Assembly: GCF_020532645.1 (NCBI RefSeq)
Contig: NZ_JAJAUZ010000002.1
Location: 214,968 to 278,967 of the forward strand
DNA length: 64,000 nt
Origin: Streptomyces bambusae
GTDB lineage: Bacteria > Actinomycetota > Actinomycetes > Streptomycetales > Streptomycetaceae
Direction: 5' to 3'
The notes beneath the pieces are model-generated. The model made no database searches and was not told where the DNA came from. It worked only from the letters and a program-made list of their open reading frames with translations. Positions 1-10,741 of this stretch are shown piece after piece. The translations under genes and the position numbers were made by a program. How positions within the stretch are numbered: position 1 is the first letter of the stretch; the number at the start of each line of letters is the position of its first letter.

Positions 1-2421
<2,421 letters not shown>

Positions 2422-2427
2422 GACGTA

Positions 2428-2445
2428 CGGCAGGCACTCCTGCCG
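2428..2445 (+). terminator. short hairpin after parC
   Basis: A perfect 7-bp stem (CGGCAGG / CCTGCCG) with loop CACT begins 7 bases after the parC stop codon. There is no T-run, as is common in Streptomyces terminators. Confidence 0.5.
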
Positions 2446-2450
2446 CCGTG

Positions 2451-2483
2451 GATCAGGCCTGATCATCCCGATCAGGCCTGATC
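2451..2483. promoter_or_regulatory. doubled 14-bp palindrome before the Mrr-TerD gene
   Basis: The perfect palindrome GATCAGGCCTGATC occurs twice, at 2451-2464 and 2470-2483, separated by ATCCC. The centres are 19 bp apart. It sits 58 bp upstream of the next start codon. Two identical palindromes of this size fit a two-site operator for a dimeric repressor. The alternative is a structured terminator extending that of parC. Confidence 0.5.
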
Positions 2484-2541
2484 CGTCCGGCCCTCAACTA
2501 CAGTCGGTGGCAGGGACCGAAGGTGGGGGTAGGCACAGCGC

Positions 2542-4701
2542 ATGAGCCGTCGATCGAGTGGGCCGGCCGGCATCTGGGCCGAGGCCCAGCGGCAGCACGA
2601 CCAGGCCCGGCTGGCGCAGCAGCGGGAGAGCGAGCGCCGGCAGCGGGCGTACGAGCGCGAACTGGCGCGCAGTCAGCGCGAGCACCAGGCGGCGTACCGC
2701 CGGCACCGTGAGGCCGAGGCCCGGGGGCAGACCGAGCAGATCGAGGCGGAAGTGGCCCGGCTCCAGGGGATGCTGGCGGCCGGCTGCCGGACGCCCGCGT
2801 TCCGGATGACCGTCATGCGCCGTCCCGAAGAGGTGCAGCCGTTCGACCCGGGCGCCCTCGCCCAGCCCGTCCCGATGCCCGAACTGCGCTACTTCCAGCC
2901 GCAGACCGGCTGGGGGCTGACGGCCGGCCGCCGGGAGCGGGCCGAGCGCGAGGCCCACGCCCGCTATACGGAGGCCTGGCAGACCGCGCAGGCCGCCGAG
3001 GCCCGGCGCCGTCAGGACCTGGCCGAGTACCGGGCCGGCTACGACCGCTGGGCGGCCGAGCAGCTGGCCGGGATCCGCGCCCACAACGACGGTCTGGCCG
3101 CGCAGGCGCAGGCCCTGCGCGACGGCGACCCCGACGCGGTCGTGGACTACTTCTCCGCCGCCCTCTACGCGTCCGCGGCCTGGCCGCAGGAACTCCCCCG
3201 GCAGGTGGCGGCGGCGTACGACAGCCGGCTCCGCGAGCTGGTGCTGGCCTGGGAGCTGCCGGGGTTCGGGATCGTCCCGCAGGCCAAGTCCGTACGGTTC
3301 GTGGCGAGCACCGACGAGGACCGGGAGACCGCCCGCCCGGTCACCCAGCGGCGGGCCCTGTACCGGGACGCGCTCGCCCAGTGCCTGCTGCTGGTACTGC
3401 GCGAGGTGTACGCGGCGGACGAGTTCGGGGCGCTCGACTCGGTGGTGGTCAACGGTTTCGTGGACGACCACGATCCGGTGACGGGCCGGCAGGCCCGGCT
3501 GGTGCTGGCGAGCGTCACGGCCGCCCGCGGCACCTTCCAGGGCCTGCACCTGGAGCAGGTGAGCGCGGTGGACTGCCTGGTGGAGGGCCTGCGCGGGCAG
3601 CTGTCCGCGCGTCCCGACCAGCTGACCGCGGTCCGCCCCGGGCGGCTGCCCGAGGAAGTCGGCGCGGACGTGGTCACGCACGGCGGCGCGGCCGCGGCCG
3701 CGGCGGCGCAGGGCGACGAACCGGACCTGTTCGCGATGGACCCGATCGACTTCGAGCACCTGGTCGCGGAGCTGTTCCGGGCGATGGGCATGGAGGCGGT
3801 GACCACCCAGCGGTCGGGGGACGGCGGAGTGGACGTGGAGGCGGTGGACCCGGCGCCGATCCGCGGCGGCCGGATCGTGGTCCAGGTCAAGCGCTACCGG
3901 AACACGGTGCCGCCGACCGCGGTCCGGGACCTGTACGGCACGGTGCAGGACGCCGGGGCGAACAAGGGCGTGCTGGTCACCACCTCGTCTTTCGGCCCGG
4001 GCTCGCACCGCTTCGCCGAGGGCAAGCCGCTGGAGCTGGTCTCCGGCCCCGACCTGGTCGAGCTGCTGCACCGGCACGGGCTGCGGGGCCGGCTGGGCCC
4101 GGGCGGGGCCGCGGCGGGCGGTGGCGGCGCGGGTGGGCGGAGCCGGGCGGCAGCAGCCTCGCGGGCGCCGGCGCAGGCCGCTGTGGAACCCCGTGTTCCG
4201 TCGCCGCGCACGAGCTCCGAGCACAACGTGCTGGGGATGTCCTGGTCCGGCTCGGTGGTGCTCGACGTGTGCGCACTGGTGTGCACCGGCAGCCGGGCGC
4301 TCGGCGACGAGCACTTCGTCTACTTCAACAACCCGCAGACCCCGGACGGCTCGGTCCGCTCGGGCACCCACACGCCCCCGGACCGGGCGGCCGTGGAGGT
4401 CTCCTTCGAGGCCCTGCCGGCATCGGCGGACCGGCTGGTGCTGGTGGCCGCGGTGGACCCGGAGACCGACCCTGCCGCCGACCTGGCCGGTTTCACGGAC
4501 GCCCGGATCCGGCTCCTGGACGCCTCCGGGGAGGAACTCGGCACGCTCGAGGTCTCCGACGGACGTCCAGGCGAGACCGCCCTGGTGCTCGGCTCCTTCC
4601 GGCGCCGGCCGAACGGCGACTGGGACTTCGTCGCCGGCGGCAAGGGCTACCGCGGCGGCCTGGCGGACCTGCTCGGCGACCACGGGATCGACGTGGCCTA
4701 G
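2542..4701 (+). CDS. Mrr-type restriction endonuclease fused to a C-terminal TerD domain
   Basis: The protein has 719 residues in three parts. Residues 8-80 are highly charged (Q/R/E-rich) and probably coiled coil; a middle region of about 300 residues is unrecognised. Residues about 394-516 match the Mrr_cat nuclease fold: GDGGVDVEAVD followed by IVVQVKRYRN gives the D-QxK catalytic pattern of type IV, modified-DNA enzymes. Residues about 559-719 are a TerD domain, with the Ca2+-binding-type loop GDEHFVYFNNPQTPDGSVR and FTDARIRLLD. TerD proteins belong to tellurite and general stress systems. The fusion suggests DNA cleavage or surveillance tied to a Ca2+/stress module; that role is inference. 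The gene is monocistronic, converging with the CobW gene. Confidence 0.85.
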   Translation: MSRRSSGPAGIWAEAQRQHDQARLAQQRESERRQRAYERELARSQREHQAAYRRHREAEARGQTEQIEAEVARLQGMLAAGCRTPAFRMTVMRRPEEVQPFDPGALAQPVPMPELRYFQPQTGWGLTAGRRERAEREAHARYTEAWQTAQAAEARRRQDLAEYRAGYDRWAAEQLAGIRAHNDGLAAQAQALRDGDPDAVVDYFSAALYASAAWPQELPRQVAAAYDSRLRELVLAWELPGFGIVPQAKSVRFVASTDEDRETARPVTQRRALYRDALAQCLLLVLREVYAADEFGALDSVVVNGFVDDHDPVTGRQARLVLASVTAARGTFQGLHLEQVSAVDCLVEGLRGQLSARPDQLTAVRPGRLPEEVGADVVTHGGAAAAAAAQGDEPDLFAMDPIDFEHLVAELFRAMGMEAVTTQRSGDGGVDVEAVDPAPIRGGRIVVQVKRYRNTVPPTAVRDLYGTVQDAGANKGVLVTTSSFGPGSHRFAEGKPLELVSGPDLVELLHRHGLRGRLGPGGAAAGGGGAGGRSRAAAASRAPAQAAVEPRVPSPRTSSEHNVLGMSWSGSVVLDVCALVCTGSRALGDEHFVYFNNPQTPDGSVRSGTHTPPDRAAVEVSFEALPASADRLVLVAAVDPETDPAADLAGFTDARIRLLDASGEELGTLEVSDGRPGETALVLGSFRRRPNGDWDFVAGGKGYRGGLADLLGDHGIDVA

Positions 4702-4739
4702 GAGGTGGGCGTACGGCCCCGAGCCGGGCGTGACCCGGG

Positions 4740-6065
4740 CTACGACGGGACGCCGGGGGCCCGGTCCGCGTCCAGGTCCGGGTACAGCGCCAGGTACGCG
4801 TCGTCGTCGGGCCCGCCGTCCGGGTCCGGGCCGAAGTCGCCTTCCGGGCCGAAGTCGTCTTCCGGGTCGAAGGGGTCGACGTCCGCCTCGGCTCCCGGCC
4901 CGGGCCCGAAGTCCAGGTCGGCAGCGAAGTCCGGCACCGGCTCGAAGTCCGGCCCGATCCCGGCATCCGGCTCCGCATCGGGTTCCGGTTCCGCGCCGGC
5001 AGGCCCGGTGCCCGCTGCGTCCCCGGGCCGCTCCACGTACCGCAGCACCCCCCACATCGCCTCCGGCGCGGTGTCCTGCGGCCGGGGTTCGCGGCAGGCC
5101 GCCAGCTCCGCCAGCAGGGCCTCGCGGTCCGTGCCGGAGCCGATCAGGACGAGCCGGGTCACGCGCTCCTCGTCCCGGCCCCAGGGCTGCGGGGTGAAGC
5201 CGAGGAACCGGCCCACGGCGTGGACCTCGTACTTCTCGGGGTGTCCGGGGACGCCGAAGTACACCTGGCCCTTGATCCGGTAGAGCCCGGCCGGCCTGCG
5301 GTCGAGGAAGTCGATCAGGCGGCGCGGACTCAGCGCCTGCTCCGACGTGAACTCGACGGTCTCGTACGCCGTGTGCACGTGGTCGGCACGGCCCGCCCGC
5401 TCGTGATCCTCGGCCTCGGCCACCAGGTCCTCGAACGAGAGCTGCCCCCGCGTCTCGGTCCACGGCCGGCGGTCGAAGAGCAGCCCCGGGTCGATCCGGC
5501 CGTGGTCGGCGCGCACCAGCGGCGTGCCGGGGCACAGCCCGGCCACCACGGCCCCGATCCGGTCGAGCGCGTCGGCGGCGACCCGGTCGGCCTTGTTCAG
5601 GACGACGAGATCGGCGACGGCGAGGTGCCGGTCGGTCTCCGGGTGCCGGTCCCGGGTGGCGTCGAACTCGGCCGCGTCCACGACCTCCACCATGCCGCCG
5701 TAGCGGACTGCGGGGTTCTCGGCGGCGACCAGCATCCGGACCATTTCCTGCGGCTCGGCCAGCCCGCTCGCCTCGATGACGATCACGTCGATCCGGTGCT
5801 CGGGTGCCGCGAGCTTCGCCAGGTACGCGTCGAGCTCGCTGCCGTCGACCGCGCAGCACAGGCAGCCGCCGCCGATCGAGACCATGGAGTCCCCGACCTG
5901 GCCGGCCACCTTCATCGCATCGATCTCGATCGACCCGAAGTCGTTGACCACCACCCCGATGCGTGTGCCGCGGCTGGTGCGCAGCAGGTGGTTGAGCAGG
6001 GTGGTCTTGCCGGATCCGAGGAATCCGGCGAGGACGACGACGGGGATGGGCTGCCTGCTGGTCAC
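4740..6065 (-). CDS. CobW/COG0523 family GTPase with acidic C-terminal tail
   Basis: This is a G3E-family P-loop GTPase, a class that moves or stores metal ions such as Zn or Co. The N-terminus carries the Walker A motif GFLGSGKTTLLNHLL, the metal-binding CxCC motif GGGCLCC near residue 67, the Walker B region IVIEASGLAEP and the G4 motif NKAD. The CobW_C domain ends near residue 335. The last roughly 90 residues are an Asp/Glu/Gly/Pro-rich tail with repeated DFGP-type units, unlike the His-rich tails common in this family. The GTG start at 6065 is 75 bp from the divergent sensor kinase. I see no Zur-type palindrome upstream. The metal served cannot be read from the sequence. Confidence 0.88.
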   Translation of the reverse strand: MTSRQPIPVVVLAGFLGSGKTTLLNHLLRTSRGTRIGVVVNDFGSIEIDAMKVAGQVGDSMVSIGGGCLCCAVDGSELDAYLAKLAAPEHRIDVIVIEASGLAEPQEMVRMLVAAENPAVRYGGMVEVVDAAEFDATRDRHPETDRHLAVADLVVLNKADRVAADALDRIGAVVAGLCPGTPLVRADHGRIDPGLLFDRRPWTETRGQLSFEDLVAEAEDHERAGRADHVHTAYETVEFTSEQALSPRRLIDFLDRRPAGLYRIKGQVYFGVPGHPEKYEVHAVGRFLGFTPQPWGRDEERVTRLVLIGSGTDREALLAELAACREPRPQDTAPEAMWGVLRYVERPGDAAGTGPAGAEPEPDAEPDAGIGPDFEPVPDFAADLDFGPGPGAEADVDPFDPEDDFGPEGDFGPDPDGGPDDDAYLALYPDLDADRAPGVPS

Positions 6066-6140
6066 CTGCCCGATGGTAGCCAGGCGCGGGTGCGGTCCGG
6101 GGTTCCGGAAAGCCCGGGCGCCGTTCTACCGTTCGTACCC

Positions 6141-7760
6141 ATGAGCGCGACACCGGTACGGGACAGCAGGTCGGGGCACCTGAGGAGGATGCTGCCCCGG
6201 CGGGTGTTCTCGCAGGTCCTGCTGATGCAGCTGGCGATCGCCGCGGGCGTGACCGTGCTGGCGACCGGCCTGTTCCTGGCGCCGCTCAGCAGCCAGCTGG
6301 ACGACCAGGCGATGCGTCGCGCGCTCGCCATCGCGCAGGGCACGGCAGCCGACCCGCGCCTCGCCGAGGACCTGCTGGCCGGGCGCCCGGTGCCGGACGG
6401 GCCGGTGCAGACGGCCGCGGAGCGGGTCCGGCAGGCCACCGGCGCCGAGTACGTCGTCGTCCTCGACCTCCAGGGCATCCGCCGCTCGCACCCCAGCCCC
6501 GACCGGATCGGCCGGCACGTGTCCACCGACCCCGCGGAGGCGCTGGCCGGCCGTGAGGTCATGGAGATCGACGACGGCACCCTCGGGCGGACCGCCCGCG
6601 GCAAGGTGCCACTGCGCGACGCGAGCGGGCGGATCGTCGGCGCGGTCTCGGTCGGCATCGCGTACGACAGCGTCCGCGACCGGCTGCTCGGGGCCATCCC
6701 GGGGCTGCTCGCCTACGCGGGCGGCGCCCTGGCGGCGGGCGCGCTCGCCGCCTACCTGATCTCCCGGCGGATCCAGCGGCAGACCCGTGACCTGGCCTTC
6801 TCCGACATCTCGGCGCTGCTCGCGGAGCGCGAGGCGATGCTCCACTCGATCCGCGAGGGCTTCGTCGCACTCGATGCGGACGGCCGGATCCGGCTGGTGA
6901 ACGACGAGGCCCAGCGGCTGCTCGGGCTGGGACCGGACGCGGCGGGCCGCCCGCTGGACGAGGTGCTGGGCGGCGGGCGCACCGCTGACGTGCTGGCGGG
7001 CCGGGTCACCGGCGAGGACCTGCTGGCCGTGCAGGGGCCCCGGGTGCTGGTCGCCAACCGGATGCCCACCGAGGACGGCGGCGCCGTGGCCACGCTGCGC
7101 GACCGTACCGAGCTGGAGCAGCTGGGCCGCGAGCTGGACTCGACGCGCGGCCTGATCGACGCCCTGCGGGCTCAGGACCACGAGCACGCCAACCGGCTGC
7201 ACACCCTGCTCGGCCTGCTGGAACTCGGCCTGCACGAGGAGGCGGCCGAGTACGTGACCGAGGTCGTGGGGGTGCACCGGGCCACGGCCGAGCAGGTGAC
7301 CGAGCGGGTGCAGGACCCGCTGCTGGCGGCCCTGCTGGTCGGCAAGGCGACGGTCGCCGCCGAACGCGGCGTGGCCCTGCGGCTGTCCGACGACACCCTG
7401 CTGCCCGACCGGCTGGTCGACCCGGGCGGGCTGGTGACCGTCCTCGGCAACCTGGTCGACAACGCCCTCGACGCGGCGGCCGGTTCCGCGGCACCCCGGG
7501 TCGAGGTGGCACTGGCGGCAGAGGGGCAGGCCGTGGTGGTGCGGGTCCGGGACAGCGGACCGGGCGTGCCCGCCGGCCAGCGCGAGCAGATCTTCACCGA
7601 GGGCTGGTCCACGAAGCAGCCTTCGGCGCACGGCAAGCGCGGTCTGGGCCTCGCCCTGGTGCGCAGGCTGGCCGAGCGGCAGGGCGGCAGCGCGCACGCC
7701 GCCGAGGCAGCGGACGGCGGCGCGGAGTTCGCCGTCGTGCTCCCTGAGGCCCTGCGGTGA
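6141..7760 (+). CDS. CitA/DcuS-type sensor histidine kinase
   Basis: This is a membrane sensor kinase of the citrate/dicarboxylate family (539 residues from the ATG at 6141). The order is TM1 (about 25-47), a periplasmic sensor of Cache/PDC type with the region TARGKVPLRDASGRIVGAVS, TM2 (about 190-212), a PAS domain (HSIREGFVALDADGRIRLVN), and the SpoOB-like dimerisation helix with the phospho-accepting His region AQDHEHANRLHTLLGLLE. The HATPase follows (VLGNLVDNALDAA, DSGPGVP, GKRGLGLALVRR). Its stop codon overlaps the GTG of the response regulator (GTGA), so translation is coupled. No strong ribosome site precedes 6141. The frame stays open far upstream but matches nothing there. The ligand is probably a small carboxylate, judging from family and neighbours. 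Confidence 0.9.
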   Translation: MSATPVRDSRSGHLRRMLPRRVFSQVLLMQLAIAAGVTVLATGLFLAPLSSQLDDQAMRRALAIAQGTAADPRLAEDLLAGRPVPDGPVQTAAERVRQATGAEYVVVLDLQGIRRSHPSPDRIGRHVSTDPAEALAGREVMEIDDGTLGRTARGKVPLRDASGRIVGAVSVGIAYDSVRDRLLGAIPGLLAYAGGALAAGALAAYLISRRIQRQTRDLAFSDISALLAEREAMLHSIREGFVALDADGRIRLVNDEAQRLLGLGPDAAGRPLDEVLGGGRTADVLAGRVTGEDLLAVQGPRVLVANRMPTEDGGAVATLRDRTELEQLGRELDSTRGLIDALRAQDHEHANRLHTLLGLLELGLHEEAAEYVTEVVGVHRATAEQVTERVQDPLLAALLVGKATVAAERGVALRLSDDTLLPDRLVDPGGLVTVLGNLVDNALDAAAGSAAPRVEVALAAEGQAVVVRVRDSGPGVPAGQREQIFTEGWSTKQPSAHGKRGLGLALVRRLAERQGGSAHAAEAADGGAEFAVVLPEALR

Positions 7761-8452
7761 CCGACCGGATGATCGACGTGCTGGTGGTGGACGACGACCG
7801 GGGTGTCGCCCTGGTGAACGCGGCGTACGTGGCGAAGGTTCCCGGTTTCCGGCCGGTGGCCCGGGTGCACTCCGCGGCCGAGGCTCTCGCGTACGTCGAG
7901 GGGCACCCGGTGGACCTGGTGCTCCTGGACCACTACCTGCCCGACGGCACCGGCCTCGACCTGGTACGGCGGCTGCGCGAGCTGGGCCGGCACACCGACG
8001 TGATCATGGTGACGGCGGCCCGTGACCTGGCCACCGTGCAGTCCGCCATGCGGCTGGGCGCCCTCCAGTACCTGGTCAAGCCGTTCGCCTTCGCCGGGCT
8101 GCGGGCCAAGCTGGAGGCGTACGCGGCGCTGCGCCGCACCCTGGCCGCGGGCGGCGAGGCGGAGCAGGCCGAGGTGGACCGGATCTTCGGTGCGCTGGCC
8201 GCGGCCGGCGCACCGGTGGAGCTCCCCAAGGGCCACTCCCCCACGACCGCCGAGCTGGTCCGCCAGGTCCTCAGGGCCGCGGACGGCACCCTGTCCGCCC
8301 AGGAGATCGCCGAGCGGGCCGGGGTCAGCCGGCAGACCGCCCAGCGCTACCTGAAGCTGCTGGAGCGCAGCGGCCGGGTCCGCCTCAGCCTCCGCTACGG
8401 CGAGACCGGACGCCCCGAGCACCGGTACGAGTGGGTCCCGGCCGGCCCCTGA
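7757..8452 (+). CDS. CitB/DcuR-type response regulator
   Basis: This is the response regulator partner of the preceding kinase, with 231 residues. The receiver domain has VLVVDDDRG, the phospho-acceptor Asp in LVLLDHYLPDGTG, and the conserved Lys in QYLVKPFAF. The C-terminal helix-turn-helix (AQEIAERAGVSRQTAQRYLK) is the type seen in CitB and DcuR regulators. It starts with the GTG overlapping the kinase stop, although the ATG at 7769 is also possible. The stop lies 13 bp from the convergent symporter gene. By analogy with CitAB and DcuSR it probably activates a carboxylate-uptake gene, and the adjacent symporter operon is the natural candidate. Confidence 0.9.
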   Translation: MTDRMIDVLVVDDDRGVALVNAAYVAKVPGFRPVARVHSAAEALAYVEGHPVDLVLLDHYLPDGTGLDLVRRLRELGRHTDVIMVTAARDLATVQSAMRLGALQYLVKPFAFAGLRAKLEAYAALRRTLAAGGEAEQAEVDRIFGALAAAGAPVELPKGHSPTTAELVRQVLRAADGTLSAQEIAERAGVSRQTAQRYLKLLERSGRVRLSLRYGETGRPEHRYEWVPAGP

Positions 8453-8465
8453 GCCCCCGGACGTC

Positions 8466-10100
8466 TCAGACCGCGCCCGCCCCGGTCAGGGCCCGCACCT
8501 CGGTCTCGGCGTGCCGGGCCTCGTCGGGCTCCTCGCGGGAGGTGACGGTGCCCAGCCAGCCGGCCAGGAAGCCGAGCGGGATCGAGACGATCCCCGGGTT
8601 CTGCAGCGGGAACACCTGGAAGTCCACCCCGGGGAACAGGGCGTCGGGGCTGCCGGAGACCACAGGTGACAACACCACCAGCAGGACCGCCGGCACCAGC
8701 CCGCCGTACACCGACCAGACCGCGCCCCGGGTGGTGAATCCGCGCCAGAACAGCGCGTACATGAGCACGGGCAGGTTCGCCGAGGCGGCCACGGCGAAGG
8801 CGAGGCCGACCAGGAAGGCGACGTTGAGGTCCCGGGCGAGCAGTCCGAGCCCGATCGCCAGGGTCCCGATGCCCACGGACGCGACCCGCGCCACGGCCAC
8901 CTCGCTGCGCTGGCGGGCGTGCTTGCGCCTGAGCGAGGCGTACAGGTCGTGGGCGACGGAGGCGGAGGAGGCGAGGGTGATTCCGGCGACGACCGCCAGG
9001 ATGGTGGCGAAGGCGATGGCGGCGACGACGGAGAACAGCACGGTGCCGCCGGTGGTGCCGCTGCCGCCGCCGAGGACCAGGGCGAGCAGCGGTACGGCGG
9101 TGTTGCCGGAGGCGTTCGAGGCGCGGACGTCGTCGGGGCCGACCAGCGCGGCGGCGCCGAACCCGAGCACGATCGTCATCAGGTAGAACCCGCCGATCAG
9201 GCCGATCGCCCAGACCACGGACCGGCGGGCGGCACGGGCCGTCGGCACGGTGTAGAAGCGGGACAGGATGTGCGGCAGGCCCGCGGTGCCGAGGACGAGC
9301 GCCAGGCCCAGGCTCAGGAAGTCGAACCGGGCGGTCCAGTCCCCGCCGTACTTCAGCCCGGGTCCGAGGAACCGCTCGCCGTGCCCGCTGCGCTCGGCGG
9401 CGGACAGCAGGAGCTGGTTGAAGTTCCCGTGGAACTTCACCATGACCAGCACGGTCAGGGTGACGGCACCGCCCATGAGCAGCACGGCCTTGACGATCTG
9501 GATCCACGTGGTGGCGCGCATCCCGCCGAAGGCCACGTAGACCACCATCAGCGCGCCCACTCCGATCACCGTCCAGACCCGCGCCGCGCCGCTGTGGGTG
9601 CCGAGCAGCAGGCTGACCAGGCTGCCGGCGCCGACCATCTGCGCGACCAGGTAGAGCACCGAGACGGCCACGGAGGAACTGCCGGCGGCGATCCGCACGG
9701 GCCGCTCGCTCATCCGCGCGGCCACCACGTCGGCCAGCGTGAAGCGGCCGCAGTTGCGGACCAGCTCGGCGACCAGGAAGAGCACGACCAGCCAGGCCAC
9801 CAGGAAGCCGACGGAGTACAGCAGCCCGTCGTAGCCGAACAGCGCGATCAGTCCGGAGATGCCGAGGAAGGACGCCGCGGACATGTAGTCGCCCGCGATG
9901 GCGAAACCGTTCTCCATCGGGGAGAAGAGCCGGCCCCCGGCGTAGAACTCCTCGGCCGAGCCCCGCCGGCTGCGGCTCACCCAGGTGGTGATGGCCAGGG
10001 TGACCGCGACGAAGCTGCTGAACAGGACCAGGGCGAGGGTCTGGTGGCCGGTCTGCGGTCCGGAAGTCAGGGCGCCCGCTGCCAGTGCCGGGCCGCTCAC
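8466..10100 (-). CDS. sodium:solute symporter, acetate (ActP/MctC) type
   Basis: This membrane carrier of the SSS family has about 13 transmembrane helices and 544 residues. The signature stretches RLFSPMENGFAIAGDYMSAA and FLGISGLIALFGYDGLLYSVG are typical of ActP/MctC transporters for acetate, propionate or pyruvate. The GTG start at 10100 overlaps the TGA stop of the DUF485 gene (GTGA), an arrangement found repeatedly for yjcH-actP-type pairs. Direct control by the two-component system next door is an inference from position. The exact substrate cannot be read from sequence. Confidence 0.9.
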   Translation of the reverse strand: MSGPALAAGALTSGPQTGHQTLALVLFSSFVAVTLAITTWVSRSRRGSAEEFYAGGRLFSPMENGFAIAGDYMSAASFLGISGLIALFGYDGLLYSVGFLVAWLVVLFLVAELVRNCGRFTLADVVAARMSERPVRIAAGSSSVAVSVLYLVAQMVGAGSLVSLLLGTHSGAARVWTVIGVGALMVVYVAFGGMRATTWIQIVKAVLLMGGAVTLTVLVMVKFHGNFNQLLLSAAERSGHGERFLGPGLKYGGDWTARFDFLSLGLALVLGTAGLPHILSRFYTVPTARAARRSVVWAIGLIGGFYLMTIVLGFGAAALVGPDDVRASNASGNTAVPLLALVLGGGSGTTGGTVLFSVVAAIAFATILAVVAGITLASSASVAHDLYASLRRKHARQRSEVAVARVASVGIGTLAIGLGLLARDLNVAFLVGLAFAVAASANLPVLMYALFWRGFTTRGAVWSVYGGLVPAVLLVVLSPVVSGSPDALFPGVDFQVFPLQNPGIVSIPLGFLAGWLGTVTSREEPDEARHAETEVRALTGAGAV

Positions 10101-10591
10101 CGCCCGCTCTCCCTGCCGTGTCCCCGGCCCCGCTCCTGCTCGAAGACCGTCCAGCGCAGGTCGAGCGCGGCCCGGTCCCGGCGGAGCCGGGCGTGCCGGG
10201 CGTAGGCCCAGGTCAGCAGGAAGGTCGTGAGGAACTGGGCGAGCCCGGCGACCAGCGCCACGTTCACGGCGCCGAGCACCGGACGGGCCATCAGCCCGGG
10301 CGCGGCCACGGCGGTGAGCACGTACGCGAGGTACCAGGCGAGGAAGGCGGCGGTGGCGGGGACGACGAACCCGCGGTAGCGGCTGCGCACCTCCTGGAAT
10401 GCGGCGCTGCGCTGGACTTCCAGGTAGATGGCAGCCGTACCGGTGTCCGGCCGGTCGGTGCGGCCGGGGCCGGCGGGGGCGGCGGGCGCCATGGCCGGCT
10501 CCCCGCCCTCGCCCCAGCCCGACGCGAGGGCGTCGTACCAGGGGTCGTCGAGCCGGATCGTTCCGGCATCACGCCCTTCGTGCTTGTCCAC
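10097..10591 (-). CDS. DUF485 family small membrane protein
   Basis: A 164-residue protein with a hydrophilic N-terminus of about 75 residues and two transmembrane helices. It carries the DUF485 signature FQEVRSRYRGFVVPATA and ends in a basic tail. DUF485 proteins (YjcH in E. coli) accompany acetate-type symporters and probably aid their assembly or function. A good ribosome site (AAGGAG) precedes the GTG at 10591. Translation is coupled to the symporter by the 4-base overlap. Confidence 0.85.
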   Translation of the reverse strand: MDKHEGRDAGTIRLDDPWYDALASGWGEGGEPAMAPAAPAGPGRTDRPDTGTAAIYLEVQRSAAFQEVRSRYRGFVVPATAAFLAWYLAYVLTAVAAPGLMARPVLGAVNVALVAGLAQFLTTFLLTWAYARHARLRRDRAALDLRWTVFEQERGRGHGRESGR

Positions 10592-10670
10592 CGCACACTC
10601 CTTGCCCGCGGCCGCAGTGGCTGCGTGCCCACAAGGATGTGCGGAGGGGCGGTTTCCGGACTCGCGTCTC

Positions 10671-10710
10671 GGCGCTCTTCACCCCATCAGGTGACAGGGT
10701 GAAGAGCGCC
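10671..10710 (-). terminator. terminator after parE
   Basis: A perfect 14-bp stem (left arm 10671-10684, right arm 10697-10710) with a 12-base loop lies 32 bp beyond the parE stop codon. Confidence 0.75.
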
Positions 10711-10741
10711 ACGGGTCCGGTGTCCCCCGGCCGCCCGGGAA

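Noticed and set aside
2494..6153. Minus-strand open frame of about 1200 codons
   Set aside because: It covers the Mrr-TerD and CobW genes on the wrong strand or frame, and composition and motifs are those of a shadow.
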